Assembly: GCA_018268465.1 (NCBI GenBank)
Contig: JAFDWN010000018.1
Span: forward strand, 1 to 64,000
Direction: 5' to 3'
Length of the DNA stretch: 64,000 nucleotides
Source: Actinomycetota bacterium
Lineage (GTDB): Bacteria; Actinomycetota; Actinomycetes; Mycobacteriales; Mycobacteriaceae
Under the pieces are notes generated by a model, which was not told the origin of the DNA, did not search any database, and saw only the letters and a program-made list of their open reading frames with translations. A program made the position numbers and the translations under genes. Below, piece after piece: positions 53,487-62,150 of the stretch. Each line of letters begins with the position of its first letter. The stretch's first letter is position 1.

Positions 53487-56400
53487 ATGGCAACGCCGGC
53501 GGTGTGCGGGTCGTGTGGCGCGGCACCTCGCAAAGGCGCCCGATTCTGCGACAGCTGCGGGGCAGCGCTGGTGACCTCGGTGACCGCTGCGGAGTACAAG
53601 CAGGTGACCGTGTTGTTCGCCGATGTGGTGCGCTCGATGGACATCGCGGCCGCGGTGGATATGGAGCGGTTGCGCGAGATCATGATCGAGGTGGTGGAGC
53701 GGTCGGCGACGGCCCTGCGCCGCTACGGGGCGACTGTGGAGTACACCGGTGACGGGGTGATGGCGATCTTCGGCGCCCCAATAGCATTCGAGGATCACGC
53801 TTTTCGTGCCTGTCTCGCCGCGTTGGCGATTCAGGAGGAGGCGCACCGGCTGGCAGGCGAGGTGGCGCGCCGCGATGGCGTGGTTCTGCGGTTGCGGGTA
53901 GGGCTGAACTCGGGCCAAGTGATCGCCGGTGAGATCGGTTCGGGGTCGCTGGGCTACGCGGCGACCGGCGAGGCGGTCGGGTTGGCGCAGCGGATGGAAT
54001 CGGTGTCCCCGCCGGGCGCGGTGATGCTGTCGGAGTCGACCGCGCGGCTGGTCGAGCACAGCGTGCTGCTGGGTGAACCGCAGTGGGTACGCATCAAGGG
54101 CGCCGACGACCCCGCTTCCGCGCGTCAGCTGATGGCAATCACGCCGCGGGCGGGTCACGCCGGGCGTGCCGAGGCAAGTCTGGTGGGGCGGCGCTGGGAA
54201 ATGGCGGCGCTGGAGGCCATGGTGCACCGTGCCATCGGAGGCCGCGGTGGCGTCGTGCACTTTGTGGGACCGCCGGGCATCGGCAAGTCGCGGACGGCCC
54301 GGGAGGCTGCGGCGCTGGCGGCCGGTCGCGGGGTTGAGGTGGTGTGGGCCTTCTGCGAATCCCACGCCCGTGAAGTCCCCTTCCACACGGTGACCCGGTT
54401 GCTGAGGGCGCGCACCGGCGTCGATGACCTCGACAGCGACGCCGCCCGCGCGAAAGTGCGGGCACAGATTCCCGACGCCGACCCGCATGATCTGCTCCTG
54501 CTCGATGATCTGCTGGGCATCGCCGACCCCGAGGTGCCGTTCCCCCAGATCGACCCGGATGCGCGGCGGCGCCGGTTGACCACGCTGATCAACGCCGCAT
54601 CGTTGGCGCGCACCGCACCGGCGCTGTTCATCATTGAGGACGCGCAGTGGATCGATGCAGTTAGCGAGTTAATGTTGGCCGACTTCCTGGCGGTGATTAC
54701 CAACACGGCGACGATGGTGCTGATCACGTCTCGCCCCGAATATCAGGGGACGCTCATGCGGGCACGCGGCGCCCAGGCGATAGCGCTCGGCCCACTCAAC
54801 GATTCGGACACCGCGGCATTAGTCGCTGAGCTACTGGGCTCAGATCCCTCGGTCGGCGAGCTGGCGGCGATCATCACCGAGCGGGCCGCCGGGAATCCGT
54901 TCTTCGTCGAGGAGATGGTGCGCGAGCTGGCCCAGCGCGCGGTGCTGGGCGGCGAGCGCTGCAGCTATGTGTGTCACACGCAAACCGCGGACGTCGCCGT
55001 GCCGGCCACGGTGCAGGCGGCCATCGAGGCGCGTATCGACCGGCTGACCAGCCCGGCCAAGCGCACACTCAACGCGGCGTCGGTGATCGGCGCCAGTTTC
55101 GGAACCGACCTGCTCGCGGAACTGGGCATCGACGCGATGGTGGACGAGCTGCTAGGCGCGGAGCTGATCGATCAGGTGCGCCTCACCCCACGCGCCGAGT
55201 ATTCCTTCCATCACCCGTTGATCCGCGCGGTCGCGTACGAATCGCAGCTGAAATCCGATCGCGCCCAGTGGCACCGGCGCCTGGCCGCCGCGATCCAGGA
55301 GCGTGCGCCGGGGTCGGTGGACCAGAACGCCGCGCTGATCGCCGAGCACCTCGAAGCAGCGGGCGAGGTGCGCGCGGCATACGGCTGGCACATGCGCGCC
55401 GCAGCGTGGTCAACCCACCGCGACATCGTTGCGGCGCGGACCAGCTGGCGACGAGCACGGCAGGCCGCTGACCGCCTACCCCAGAACGACCCCGAGAAGA
55501 CTGCGATCTGCATCGCGCCGCGCACCCTGCTGTCCGCAACTGCATTTCGAGTAGGCGGCAGCCCTGCCGATACCGGCTTCGACGAACTTCGTGATCTGTG
55601 CATTACCGCAGGTGATAAGCAGTCGCTGGCGATCGGCATGACTGGGCCAGTGATGAGCTACCTGCTCTCGGCGCGCCGCCACGACGCATCGCGGCTCGCC
55701 TCGGAACTCATCGGCCTACTCGAGTCGATCGACGATCCGACATTGATGATTGCACTCTCTTTCGTGGCGATCGCCGCCAAGCACGAGACCGCCGAAATGG
55801 CTGAGGTTCTCCGAGTGTCGCAACGGGTCATCGACCTTGCGGACGACGACGCGACCAGGGGCAATCTGCTCTTCGAATCCCCGTTGGCACTTGCCACAGT
55901 CATGCGAGGCGTCGCCCGCTGGTGCTTGGGCATTACGGGATGGAGAAAAGACCTCGATCGGGCGGCGATGTTGGCCCGCAAGTCCAACACAGGGACCACC
56001 TCCAGCGCGGCAACCATAGCCACGGTGACGTGGTTCACATACATCGGCGCTATCCCGTACGGCGTGATTCTGCCGGATGCAACTGCGTTGGAGGACACCA
56101 GACAAGCGCTTGCGCTGGCCGACCAAACGGGTGACGACCTTGCACTCGACCTGGCTCGAGCCACGCGCGGCATCACCCTCTTTTATCAAGAAGGACACCA
56201 GCGTGAGGCTAGCGTGGCGTTGTTTGCGAAGACGCGGAAACGGGCTCTTGAAGGACAGTTTGCGTCTGTTGCCATACCGGTTGTCGACATCCACATCGCT
56301 CGGGAGAAGGCCAGACTGGGGGATCTGGACGGTGCTATCGAGCTAACACGGGCTGTTCTCAATGGATCGTCAGATTCAGGCGGGTGGATCTGGAACGCCT

Positions 56401-56669
56401 TGGCCACCGGCGCTGTGGTGGAGGCACTGATCCAACGAAACGACAAGGGAGATTTCGAGGCTGCACAGTCAGCGCTCGACCGTCTCGCGTCTGTGCAAAC
56501 CGACCCGGGATTCGTGGTGAATGAGATCACGCTGCTGCGGCTGCGTGCTCTGCTAGCACAGGCTTGCGGCGACGACGCTGCCTACCGGGAGTGGCTGGAG
56601 GGCTATCGCGCGATGGCGACATCGCTTGGCTTCGAAGTACACATCGCCTGCGCCGACGCGATGTCATGA
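53487..56669 (+). CDS. Cyclase-domain / AAA-type ATPase / TPR-like signalling protein
   Basis: A 1060-residue multidomain protein. Residues 7-24 form a zinc ribbon (CGSC and CDSC). A class III nucleotide cyclase domain spans about 36-215 with both metal Asp (Asp46 in LFADVV, Asp89 in YTGDGVMAIFGAP). The substrate-specifying Lys is Glu85 and the transition-state Asn is Gly165 (VGLAQRM), while Arg169 is kept. An STAND/AAA ATPase follows with Walker A GPPGIGKS (261-268) and ALFIIEDAQW as Walker B. The C-terminal 500 residues are helical, TPR-like, without a LuxR HTH. ATG 53487 has GGAGGA 8 bases upstream. Cyclase activity is uncertain. Confidence 0.82.
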   Translation: MATPAVCGSCGAAPRKGARFCDSCGAALVTSVTAAEYKQVTVLFADVVRSMDIAAAVDMERLREIMIEVVERSATALRRYGATVEYTGDGVMAIFGAPIAFEDHAFRACLAALAIQEEAHRLAGEVARRDGVVLRLRVGLNSGQVIAGEIGSGSLGYAATGEAVGLAQRMESVSPPGAVMLSESTARLVEHSVLLGEPQWVRIKGADDPASARQLMAITPRAGHAGRAEASLVGRRWEMAALEAMVHRAIGGRGGVVHFVGPPGIGKSRTAREAAALAAGRGVEVVWAFCESHAREVPFHTVTRLLRARTGVDDLDSDAARAKVRAQIPDADPHDLLLLDDLLGIADPEVPFPQIDPDARRRRLTTLINAASLARTAPALFIIEDAQWIDAVSELMLADFLAVITNTATMVLITSRPEYQGTLMRARGAQAIALGPLNDSDTAALVAELLGSDPSVGELAAIITERAAGNPFFVEEMVRELAQRAVLGGERCSYVCHTQTADVAVPATVQAAIEARIDRLTSPAKRTLNAASVIGASFGTDLLAELGIDAMVDELLGAELIDQVRLTPRAEYSFHHPLIRAVAYESQLKSDRAQWHRRLAAAIQERAPGSVDQNAALIAEHLEAAGEVRAAYGWHMRAAAWSTHRDIVAARTSWRRARQAADRLPQNDPEKTAICIAPRTLLSATAFRVGGSPADTGFDELRDLCITAGDKQSLAIGMTGPVMSYLLSARRHDASRLASELIGLLESIDDPTLMIALSFVAIAAKHETAEMAEVLRVSQRVIDLADDDATRGNLLFESPLALATVMRGVARWCLGITGWRKDLDRAAMLARKSNTGTTSSAATIATVTWFTYIGAIPYGVILPDATALEDTRQALALADQTGDDLALDLARATRGITLFYQEGHQREASVALFAKTRKRALEGQFASVAIPVVDIHIAREKARLGDLDGAIELTRAVLNGSSDSGGWIWNALATGAVVEALIQRNDKGDFEAAQSALDRLASVQTDPGFVVNEITLLRLRALLAQACGDDAAYREWLEGYRAMATSLGFEVHIACADAMS

Positions 56670-57546
56670 GCGCGGTTGGGTGGCCTCAGCGCACGATCCG
56701 CCCGACGTCGGCATCAAATCGGGATACTAGAGTCCCTACGCCTTTGGACAATCCGTACGCGTCACCCGCCACCACGGCCCCCCGCCGCCGCCGCCACCGC
56801 CACCCTTACTCCGGCACCACCTCCACCGCCGGTCGAGACCGTCGTCAGCGAGCCGCCGGCCCACCGCCGGTGACGATCACGTGGGCCCCGCTTCGTGTTC
56901 ACGCAGCGCGGGATCGTCGGTCGTCGGTACAAATTGACGGCACACGTCTCAAACTGCTTCTCGGATAGGAGATCGCGGCCGCGGCGGATATGGAGCGGTT
57001 GCGCGAGACCATGATCGAGGTGGTGGAGCGGTGGGCGACGGCCCTGCACCGCCACGGTGCGTTCGTACGGCTGTTGATGGCGCTGGCGGTACCGGTCGAT
57101 GAGGTTGCGTTCGGGGTTTCGCAAACTACCTGTGACCGATCAGGGCTCGGGATGAACGCGGGGGCAGGATGGTTGACCGACCGGATCGGCCTGGGCGTGC
57201 TGACCACGCTGGTCCACCGCGCACCGAGCGGCGCTACGCCCGGGTCACCCGGTAGTTCCCGGCGCCAGGTCGGGGCGCACAGCGGCGCTACAGTGCCGCG
57301 GACGTCGAGGATCTCGGCTCAGAACGTATCGGGATGCGCGCGCCCTACTGACTCGGCACGGCCATAAGTAGCATCGGGCCGAAACAGGGCCAAATTGCAG
57401 TGGCGCCCTACTGGGCTCGTCTGCCTCAATGCGAGCGACGATTCCCATTGCGGACCGGGACCACCCCCGTGGCGAACCTTCCGCCAACGCAGACAGGGAG
57501 ACACGTCGATGAGTACGCAAGATTCGCCTGTCACGGCGGCGTGACC
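56670..57546. other. Degenerate region downstream of the cyclase gene
   Basis: About 0.9 kb without an intact gene. It holds a proline-codon-rich stretch (56757-56870) that reads as the middle of a lost proline-rich protein, the cyclase fragment at 56972-57060, and around 57170-57220 a short frame (WLTDRIGLGVLTTLVHR) that resembles the opening of IS4-type transposases as I remember them. No terminal inverted repeats were found. The region looks like a scar of past duplications or insertions. Confidence 0.5.
56972..57060 (+). pseudogene. Fragment of a cyclase gene, copy of 53643-53731
   Basis: Bases 56972-57059 match 53643-53730 at 82 of 88 positions by my reading, encoding the cyclase segment around DMERLRE-(I/T)-MIEVVER. 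Both flanks diverge completely. Either a partial duplication or the last trace of a paralogous cyclase gene. Confidence 0.75.
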
Positions 57547-57729
57547 ATGATCGCGCCACACACGACCGGCCACGAACGGGCCAAGGACGGCACCCTGCTG
57601 CGCGTCGACTGTGAACACGGCATCAGCTGGGTCGCCACGCACTATGACCTGAACCTGCGCGTCATTCAGCAGGCCAGGGGTTCAGACGAGGACGTACACC
57701 GTCTGGTGGCCGGGTGGGCACAGGGCTGA
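57547..57729 (+). CDS. Hypothetical 60-residue protein
   Basis: From ATG 57547 (or GTG 57541) the frame encodes a 60-residue protein with good GC-ending codons over its second half (TLLRVDCEHGISWVATHYDLN, EDVHRLVAGWAQG). No signal peptide, membrane segment or known motif. It lies between decayed DNA and the FAAL operon. It could be a real small gene or the tail of a lost one. Confidence 0.45.
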   Translation: MIAPHTTGHERAKDGTLLRVDCEHGISWVATHYDLNLRVIQQARGSDEDVHRLVAGWAQG

Positions 57730-57847
57730 TTGCGGGCACCCCCTCCGACTCAGATGCGTGAGGGACGGCGCAGGTAGCCAAAGGCGCCGGCAGCTCACGT
57801 GGACAGTGAGGCGAACATTGTTACCGACATTGGATTCCACTTTCACG

Positions 57848-59530
57848 ATGCCGATCGACTGGATCGATGCGCCATCAGCTGACGCCGGACTGTTTGTCGC
57901 GGATGACATCGACGGATGGCAGCACCGCTCCTATGCCGAACTCGCCGGAGAATCGCGCCGGATCGGCGGGGCGCTACGCGCAAACGGTCTGCGTGTAGGG
58001 GACGACGCCTGCATCGTGATGCCCTCGGGGCATCGATGCGTCGCAGCGATGTACGCGGTGTGGCTGTGCGGAGCCACGGTAACGCAGATCGCGCCTCCGA
58101 CATTCGGTGATGATGCCGCATACATCGAGCGGATCAGCGCGATACTGCGAAGCGCCAATCCACGTAGCGTGCTGACCACACCCGAACTGATGTCCACAGT
58201 CGAAAGAGCGGTCCGTGGCGCAGGTCTGTCTCGGGAGCCGCTGGCGCTGACGGAGGATCTGATCAACGCAGCCGATCCCATCGGTCGGACACATGGACGC
58301 GCCGAATGCGCACTGTTGCAGTTCACTTCGGGATCGACCGGCACCCCACGCGGGGTGATGGTCAGCTGGCCCAACCTTGCCGCGAACCTGCAATCGATCA
58401 GCAGATTGCTCGGCTGGCGATCGGGTGACGCCATGGTGTCGTGGCTGCCTCTCTACCACGACATGGGACTCATCACTCTCCTCATGGGAATCGCGAACCA
58501 GGGGTCGCTCTACCTGATGCGCCCCGACCAGTTCATCAGGGACCCGATGCGGTGGATCCGCGCGATGTCCGGACGGCAGCATTCGATATGTCCGTCGTTC
58601 GGGATCGACTACGCCGCTCGCCGGCTGAGCCCGGAAAATATTGAAGGAGTCGACCTTACCTCCTGGAAGTCACTGGCGACCGGAGCCGAGTGCATCGACC
58701 TGACCGCCTTGCACGCATTCTCCCGACTGGTCGAACCGGCGGGGTTCAACCCCACGGCCATGATCGCCGCCTACGGCCTGGCCGAGGCCACATTGCTGGT
58801 CACCGGAACCCCTTTTGACCAACCGATCAGCGCCCTTCGCATCGACGAGTCATCCCTGCGGCCCGGGCAGCAGGTTGCGGTCCTGGATCGTGCACAGTTC
58901 ACCGGACAGCAGCTACCAGGTACCGGGTGGATCGCTGGGTTGGGTCCGGCCGGCTCCGAGGTCAGCGTCATCGACCAGAACGGCGCGCTACTGCCCGATG
59001 GAGTCCTCGGGGAGATCGCAGTGTGTTCGCCGTCCGTAGCCATGGGGTATCGCGGCGACACATCGGGGCCGGGCACCTCCACTCGATTCTCCGATGCCGG
59101 TGTCCTGCACACCGGTGACGCAGGATTCTGTTACGCGGGAGAGGTATTCGTCCTCGGGCGGATGGGTTCGGCTCTCAAGGTACGGGGCAAATCCGTGTTC
59201 ATGGAGGACCTCGAAACGCGACTCGCTGCGGCGACCGGGATTCCCAAATGCAAGTTCTGCGCGGTCGCGCACAGCGGGGTGGGGAGGCCGGGCGTCGCCC
59301 TCTTCGCCGAGACCTTGGCGGGCAGCTGGGTGGGTACCGCCCGCCGCCTGCTCCGAACCGATCTCGGTCCAGACCCGACGATCCAAATCGTGATCGGACC
59401 AAGGCGATTCATCCGGAGAACGTCCAGCGGCAAACCGTGCCGCCAGAAGATGTGGGCTCTGCTCATCGCCGGCGACCTGGTCGAGGGAACGGTGATCGAC
59501 GACCAACCCCATCTGCGGAGTACCGGATGA
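57848..59530 (+). CDS. FAAL-type fatty-acyl-AMP ligase (FadD family)
   Basis: A 560-residue AMP-forming enzyme. The ATP loop is LLQFTSGSTGTPRG (about 156-169), followed by SWLPLYHDMGLI, the fatty-acyl-AMP-ligase pattern, AAYGLAEATLLV near residue 302 (A5-like motif), and HTGDAGFCYAGEVFVLGR with KVRGKS near the C-terminal domain. FAALs activate a fatty acid as acyl-adenylate and load it onto an acyl carrier protein rather than CoA; the ACP gene overlaps by 4 bp. The start is uncertain: ATG 57848 is the first Met, and GTGs up to 57758 are open. Confidence 0.87.
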   Translation: MPIDWIDAPSADAGLFVADDIDGWQHRSYAELAGESRRIGGALRANGLRVGDDACIVMPSGHRCVAAMYAVWLCGATVTQIAPPTFGDDAAYIERISAILRSANPRSVLTTPELMSTVERAVRGAGLSREPLALTEDLINAADPIGRTHGRAECALLQFTSGSTGTPRGVMVSWPNLAANLQSISRLLGWRSGDAMVSWLPLYHDMGLITLLMGIANQGSLYLMRPDQFIRDPMRWIRAMSGRQHSICPSFGIDYAARRLSPENIEGVDLTSWKSLATGAECIDLTALHAFSRLVEPAGFNPTAMIAAYGLAEATLLVTGTPFDQPISALRIDESSLRPGQQVAVLDRAQFTGQQLPGTGWIAGLGPAGSEVSVIDQNGALLPDGVLGEIAVCSPSVAMGYRGDTSGPGTSTRFSDAGVLHTGDAGFCYAGEVFVLGRMGSALKVRGKSVFMEDLETRLAAATGIPKCKFCAVAHSGVGRPGVALFAETLAGSWVGTARRLLRTDLGPDPTIQIVIGPRRFIRRTSSGKPCRQKMWALLIAGDLVEGTVIDDQPHLRSTG

Positions 59531-59808
59531 GCGCGCCGCAGAAATCCCGAGAGCCCGAGCGCCAGAAAGTGATCCGACTGATCACCGCGCTGGCGGCACC
59601 AGGGTGGATACCCGAGGACCCCAAGGCCCTAGCGCCCGACGCCCGGCTCGTTGACGATCTCGGATTCGACTCAGTGCGGCTGATCGAACTGACGATGTTA
59701 TTGGAACGCGCCTTTGGACTTCCGCCCCAGCGTCCCGAGAATCTCACGACGATCACCACCGTCGACGACGTGGTGACCTTTGCGCTGACCGCAGCGGATC
59801 CGCTGTGA
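59527..59808 (+). CDS. Acyl carrier protein
   Basis: A 93-residue acyl carrier protein. The phosphopantetheine-attachment Ser49 is in LGFDSVRLIEL, between helices I and II of the four-helix ACP fold, with hydrophobic helix II LIELTMLLERAFGL. The first 15 residues are a charged extension. ATG overlaps the FAAL stop and its own stop overlaps the fusion-gene GTG, so the three genes are translationally coupled. It is most likely loaded by the FAAL. Confidence 0.9.
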   Translation: MSAPQKSREPERQKVIRLITALAAPGWIPEDPKALAPDARLVDDLGFDSVRLIELTMLLERAFGLPPQRPENLTTITTVDDVVTFALTAADPL

Positions 59809-62150
59809 ACCCCGACCGCGCCGTGCTGGTCACCGGGGCGACGGGGCTGATCGGAGCCGAGGTGGTGGCCCGGCTGTCGCCGCGGCATCCCGTCATCGCC
59901 GTGACACACCGGCAGCCGCTACTAAAGCGCACGGACGGCTCCACTCTGCCCTCGGACGAGTACGGCCAGTGCTGGTCCGGTGCGGGCATCGCTCGCCTGG
60001 CGGCCGACGTCCGCGAACCGGGGTTCGGTGTGGCCGCACAGGTGCTCGACGAGCTCGGGGACGCGGTGGGGTGCATCGTGCACGCCGCCGCCACGATCGC
60101 TTTCAAGGCACCTGAAGCGGAATACCGACGACTGAACATCGCCGGAACAGAACACGCTGCCGACCTGGCACAGCGATGGAACGTGCCGCTGGTCCATGTC
60201 AGCACCGCGTACGTCTGCGGTCGTCGTGACGGAACGATCTCCGAGCACGAGCTTGATGCCGGACAGGAATTCAGCAACGGATACGAGCGGAGCAAGTGCC
60301 TTGCCGAGCGACTGGTGAATCAGGCACCCGTGCGTTCGGTCATTCTGCGTCCGGCGATCGTCGCCGGGGACGCGGCCACCGGCGCCATCCGCGACTTCAG
60401 GAATCTCTATACCCTCCTCAAGTTGACCGTCGAGGGCAGGCTGCGGCACCTCCCCGGCTGCTACGACGCCACCCTTTCTCTGGTTCCCGTGGACTACGTC
60501 GCCGACGCCGTTGTCGCGGCAACCGAACGGGTCCTCACCGGTGATACATCAATTCTTGGCCGCACGTTCCATCTTCCGGGCGCCCACACGTTGTCGCTAC
60601 GTGAGGTGACCGACGTGATCGCCGAGTATCCGTCCTTCGAGGTCGGGACCTTCGTACCGCCGACAGAGTTCTCCCTCGAGGACCTCGACCCGATCCAACG
60701 CGACTACTACGAGCGCTTAGGCGCCCAATACACGTGCTATCTCGATCGGATACGCACATTCGACGACACCAACACCAGGACAGTGCTCGGCCTCGTCCCG
60801 CCGGCGACCGGTGTGGACTACCTGCGCCGTCTACTGGATTTCTGCTTGGCGGTCGGCTATCTGGGGCGGCCGGTGCCGTCGATATCGGAGATTCTGGCCA
60901 ACGTGTCGCCCCCGGTCGCCAGGGCCGCAAAGGGACGCCCCATCAACACAATGAGTTCGCTCTCGAGGCCGTTCAGCGAATCCGATCTCACGGCGGAGTT
61001 CTTCACCCAGCTCCTGCGCGAGCGGACCGGAGATGCACAGGTCGAGGTGACGGCGGCGATCCCAACGGGCAGCGCGGTCAGGGGCACGTTGTCGGCGATC
61101 GTGCAGACCGCGAATCCAGCCAGGTTCATCGGGGTCGCGCCGTTGCGGCTCAAGTTCGCCGACCGGCCCGCGGTCGACGTGATGGTGAAGTCGAAGCCGC
61201 TCGACACCGAGATGACCACCACACTTGCGGCGGTCATGTCGATGGCAGGCGGCGACCTCACGGACGCCTGGCAGAGCTGTGCGGATGCAAGCCATTTCCT
61301 CGGACTGCACCGACGCGAAATCGGCTTCTACCGCGACGCTCCCGATGCCGTAAAAGCCATCACACCACAATGTTTCGGTACCTACGAGGACGCAGAACAG
61401 GGCGTGTTCCTGGTCGTGCTCGAGCGTCTCGACGGCAAGGTGGAGTTTCTGGATTCCGTCGACACGCCGGAAGTCTGGACAACCGAACGGCTCGAAGCGG
61501 CGATCATCGGCATCACCGGCGTACACGCGCACTGGCTGGGGCGCGAGGCCGAACTGGTCAGCGCCGATTCGTGGGTAGGCCGCGACGACGAGACGCCCGG
61601 GATGCTCCCCCTGTGGCGCGCCATGTACGACCAGTACCGGATCGACTTCCCGCAGTGGGTCGACGACGCGACCTACGACCGGGCTTCGGCGGTGATCGAT
61701 GCAACCCCGACGTGGTGGGCGGAACTGGTGGCCATGCCGAGAACGTTGGTGCACAACGACTTCAACCCGCGCAATATCGCGCTGCGGAAGGACGGTAGCC
61801 TGGTCGCCTACGACTGGGAACTCGCGACGGTGCAGGTGCCGCAGCGTGACCTCGTCGACCTGCTCGCCCACGTGCTCGGCCCCGACACAAGCCCAGAAGA
61901 GGTCGATCATTTCGTCGAATTCCAGCGCCGCGCACTCGAATCTGCCTCCGGCACCACGTTGGATCCCGATGTATGGCGACGCGGATACCAGCTCAGCCTC
62001 GCCGACCTCAGTGTCAACCGCCTGCCGACCATTGCGCTCGGCCAGCGCTGGCTGCCACTGCCCTGGTTCGACCACCTCGTGCAGACCGCCAAGCGGCTCG
62101 CGAACATCGAACGCGACCGCAGTCGCCCCAAGGTCGGCCGATGCGCCTGA
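59805..62150 (+). CDS. Fusion: extended-SDR/thioester-reductase-like domain plus APH-like phosphotransferase
   Basis: A 781-residue two-enzyme protein. Residues about 5-370 are an extended SDR of the NAD-binding/thioester-reductase kind: VLVTGATGLIGAE (Gly11, 14, 17), VHAAATIAF, VHVSTAYVCG, catalytic Tyr160/Lys164 (GYERSK) and ILRPAIVAG. Residues about 390-775 are a kinase-fold domain: a Lys strand VDVMVKSKPL, the catalytic loop His650-x-Asp652 to Asn657 (HNDFNPRN) and metal Asp670 (YDWELA). Both halves keep their key residues. I know no described enzyme with this pairing. Proposed role (inference): reduce the ACP-bound acyl group and phosphorylate the resulting alcohol or a polar partner. 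GTG start overlaps the ACP stop. Confidence 0.83.
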   Translation: MNPDRAVLVTGATGLIGAEVVARLSPRHPVIAVTHRQPLLKRTDGSTLPSDEYGQCWSGAGIARLAADVREPGFGVAAQVLDELGDAVGCIVHAAATIAFKAPEAEYRRLNIAGTEHAADLAQRWNVPLVHVSTAYVCGRRDGTISEHELDAGQEFSNGYERSKCLAERLVNQAPVRSVILRPAIVAGDAATGAIRDFRNLYTLLKLTVEGRLRHLPGCYDATLSLVPVDYVADAVVAATERVLTGDTSILGRTFHLPGAHTLSLREVTDVIAEYPSFEVGTFVPPTEFSLEDLDPIQRDYYERLGAQYTCYLDRIRTFDDTNTRTVLGLVPPATGVDYLRRLLDFCLAVGYLGRPVPSISEILANVSPPVARAAKGRPINTMSSLSRPFSESDLTAEFFTQLLRERTGDAQVEVTAAIPTGSAVRGTLSAIVQTANPARFIGVAPLRLKFADRPAVDVMVKSKPLDTEMTTTLAAVMSMAGGDLTDAWQSCADASHFLGLHRREIGFYRDAPDAVKAITPQCFGTYEDAEQGVFLVVLERLDGKVEFLDSVDTPEVWTTERLEAAIIGITGVHAHWLGREAELVSADSWVGRDDETPGMLPLWRAMYDQYRIDFPQWVDDATYDRASAVIDATPTWWAELVAMPRTLVHNDFNPRNIALRKDGSLVAYDWELATVQVPQRDLVDLLAHVLGPDTSPEEVDHFVEFQRRALESASGTTLDPDVWRRGYQLSLADLSVNRLPTIALGQRWLPLPWFDHLVQTAKRLANIERDRSRPKVGRCA

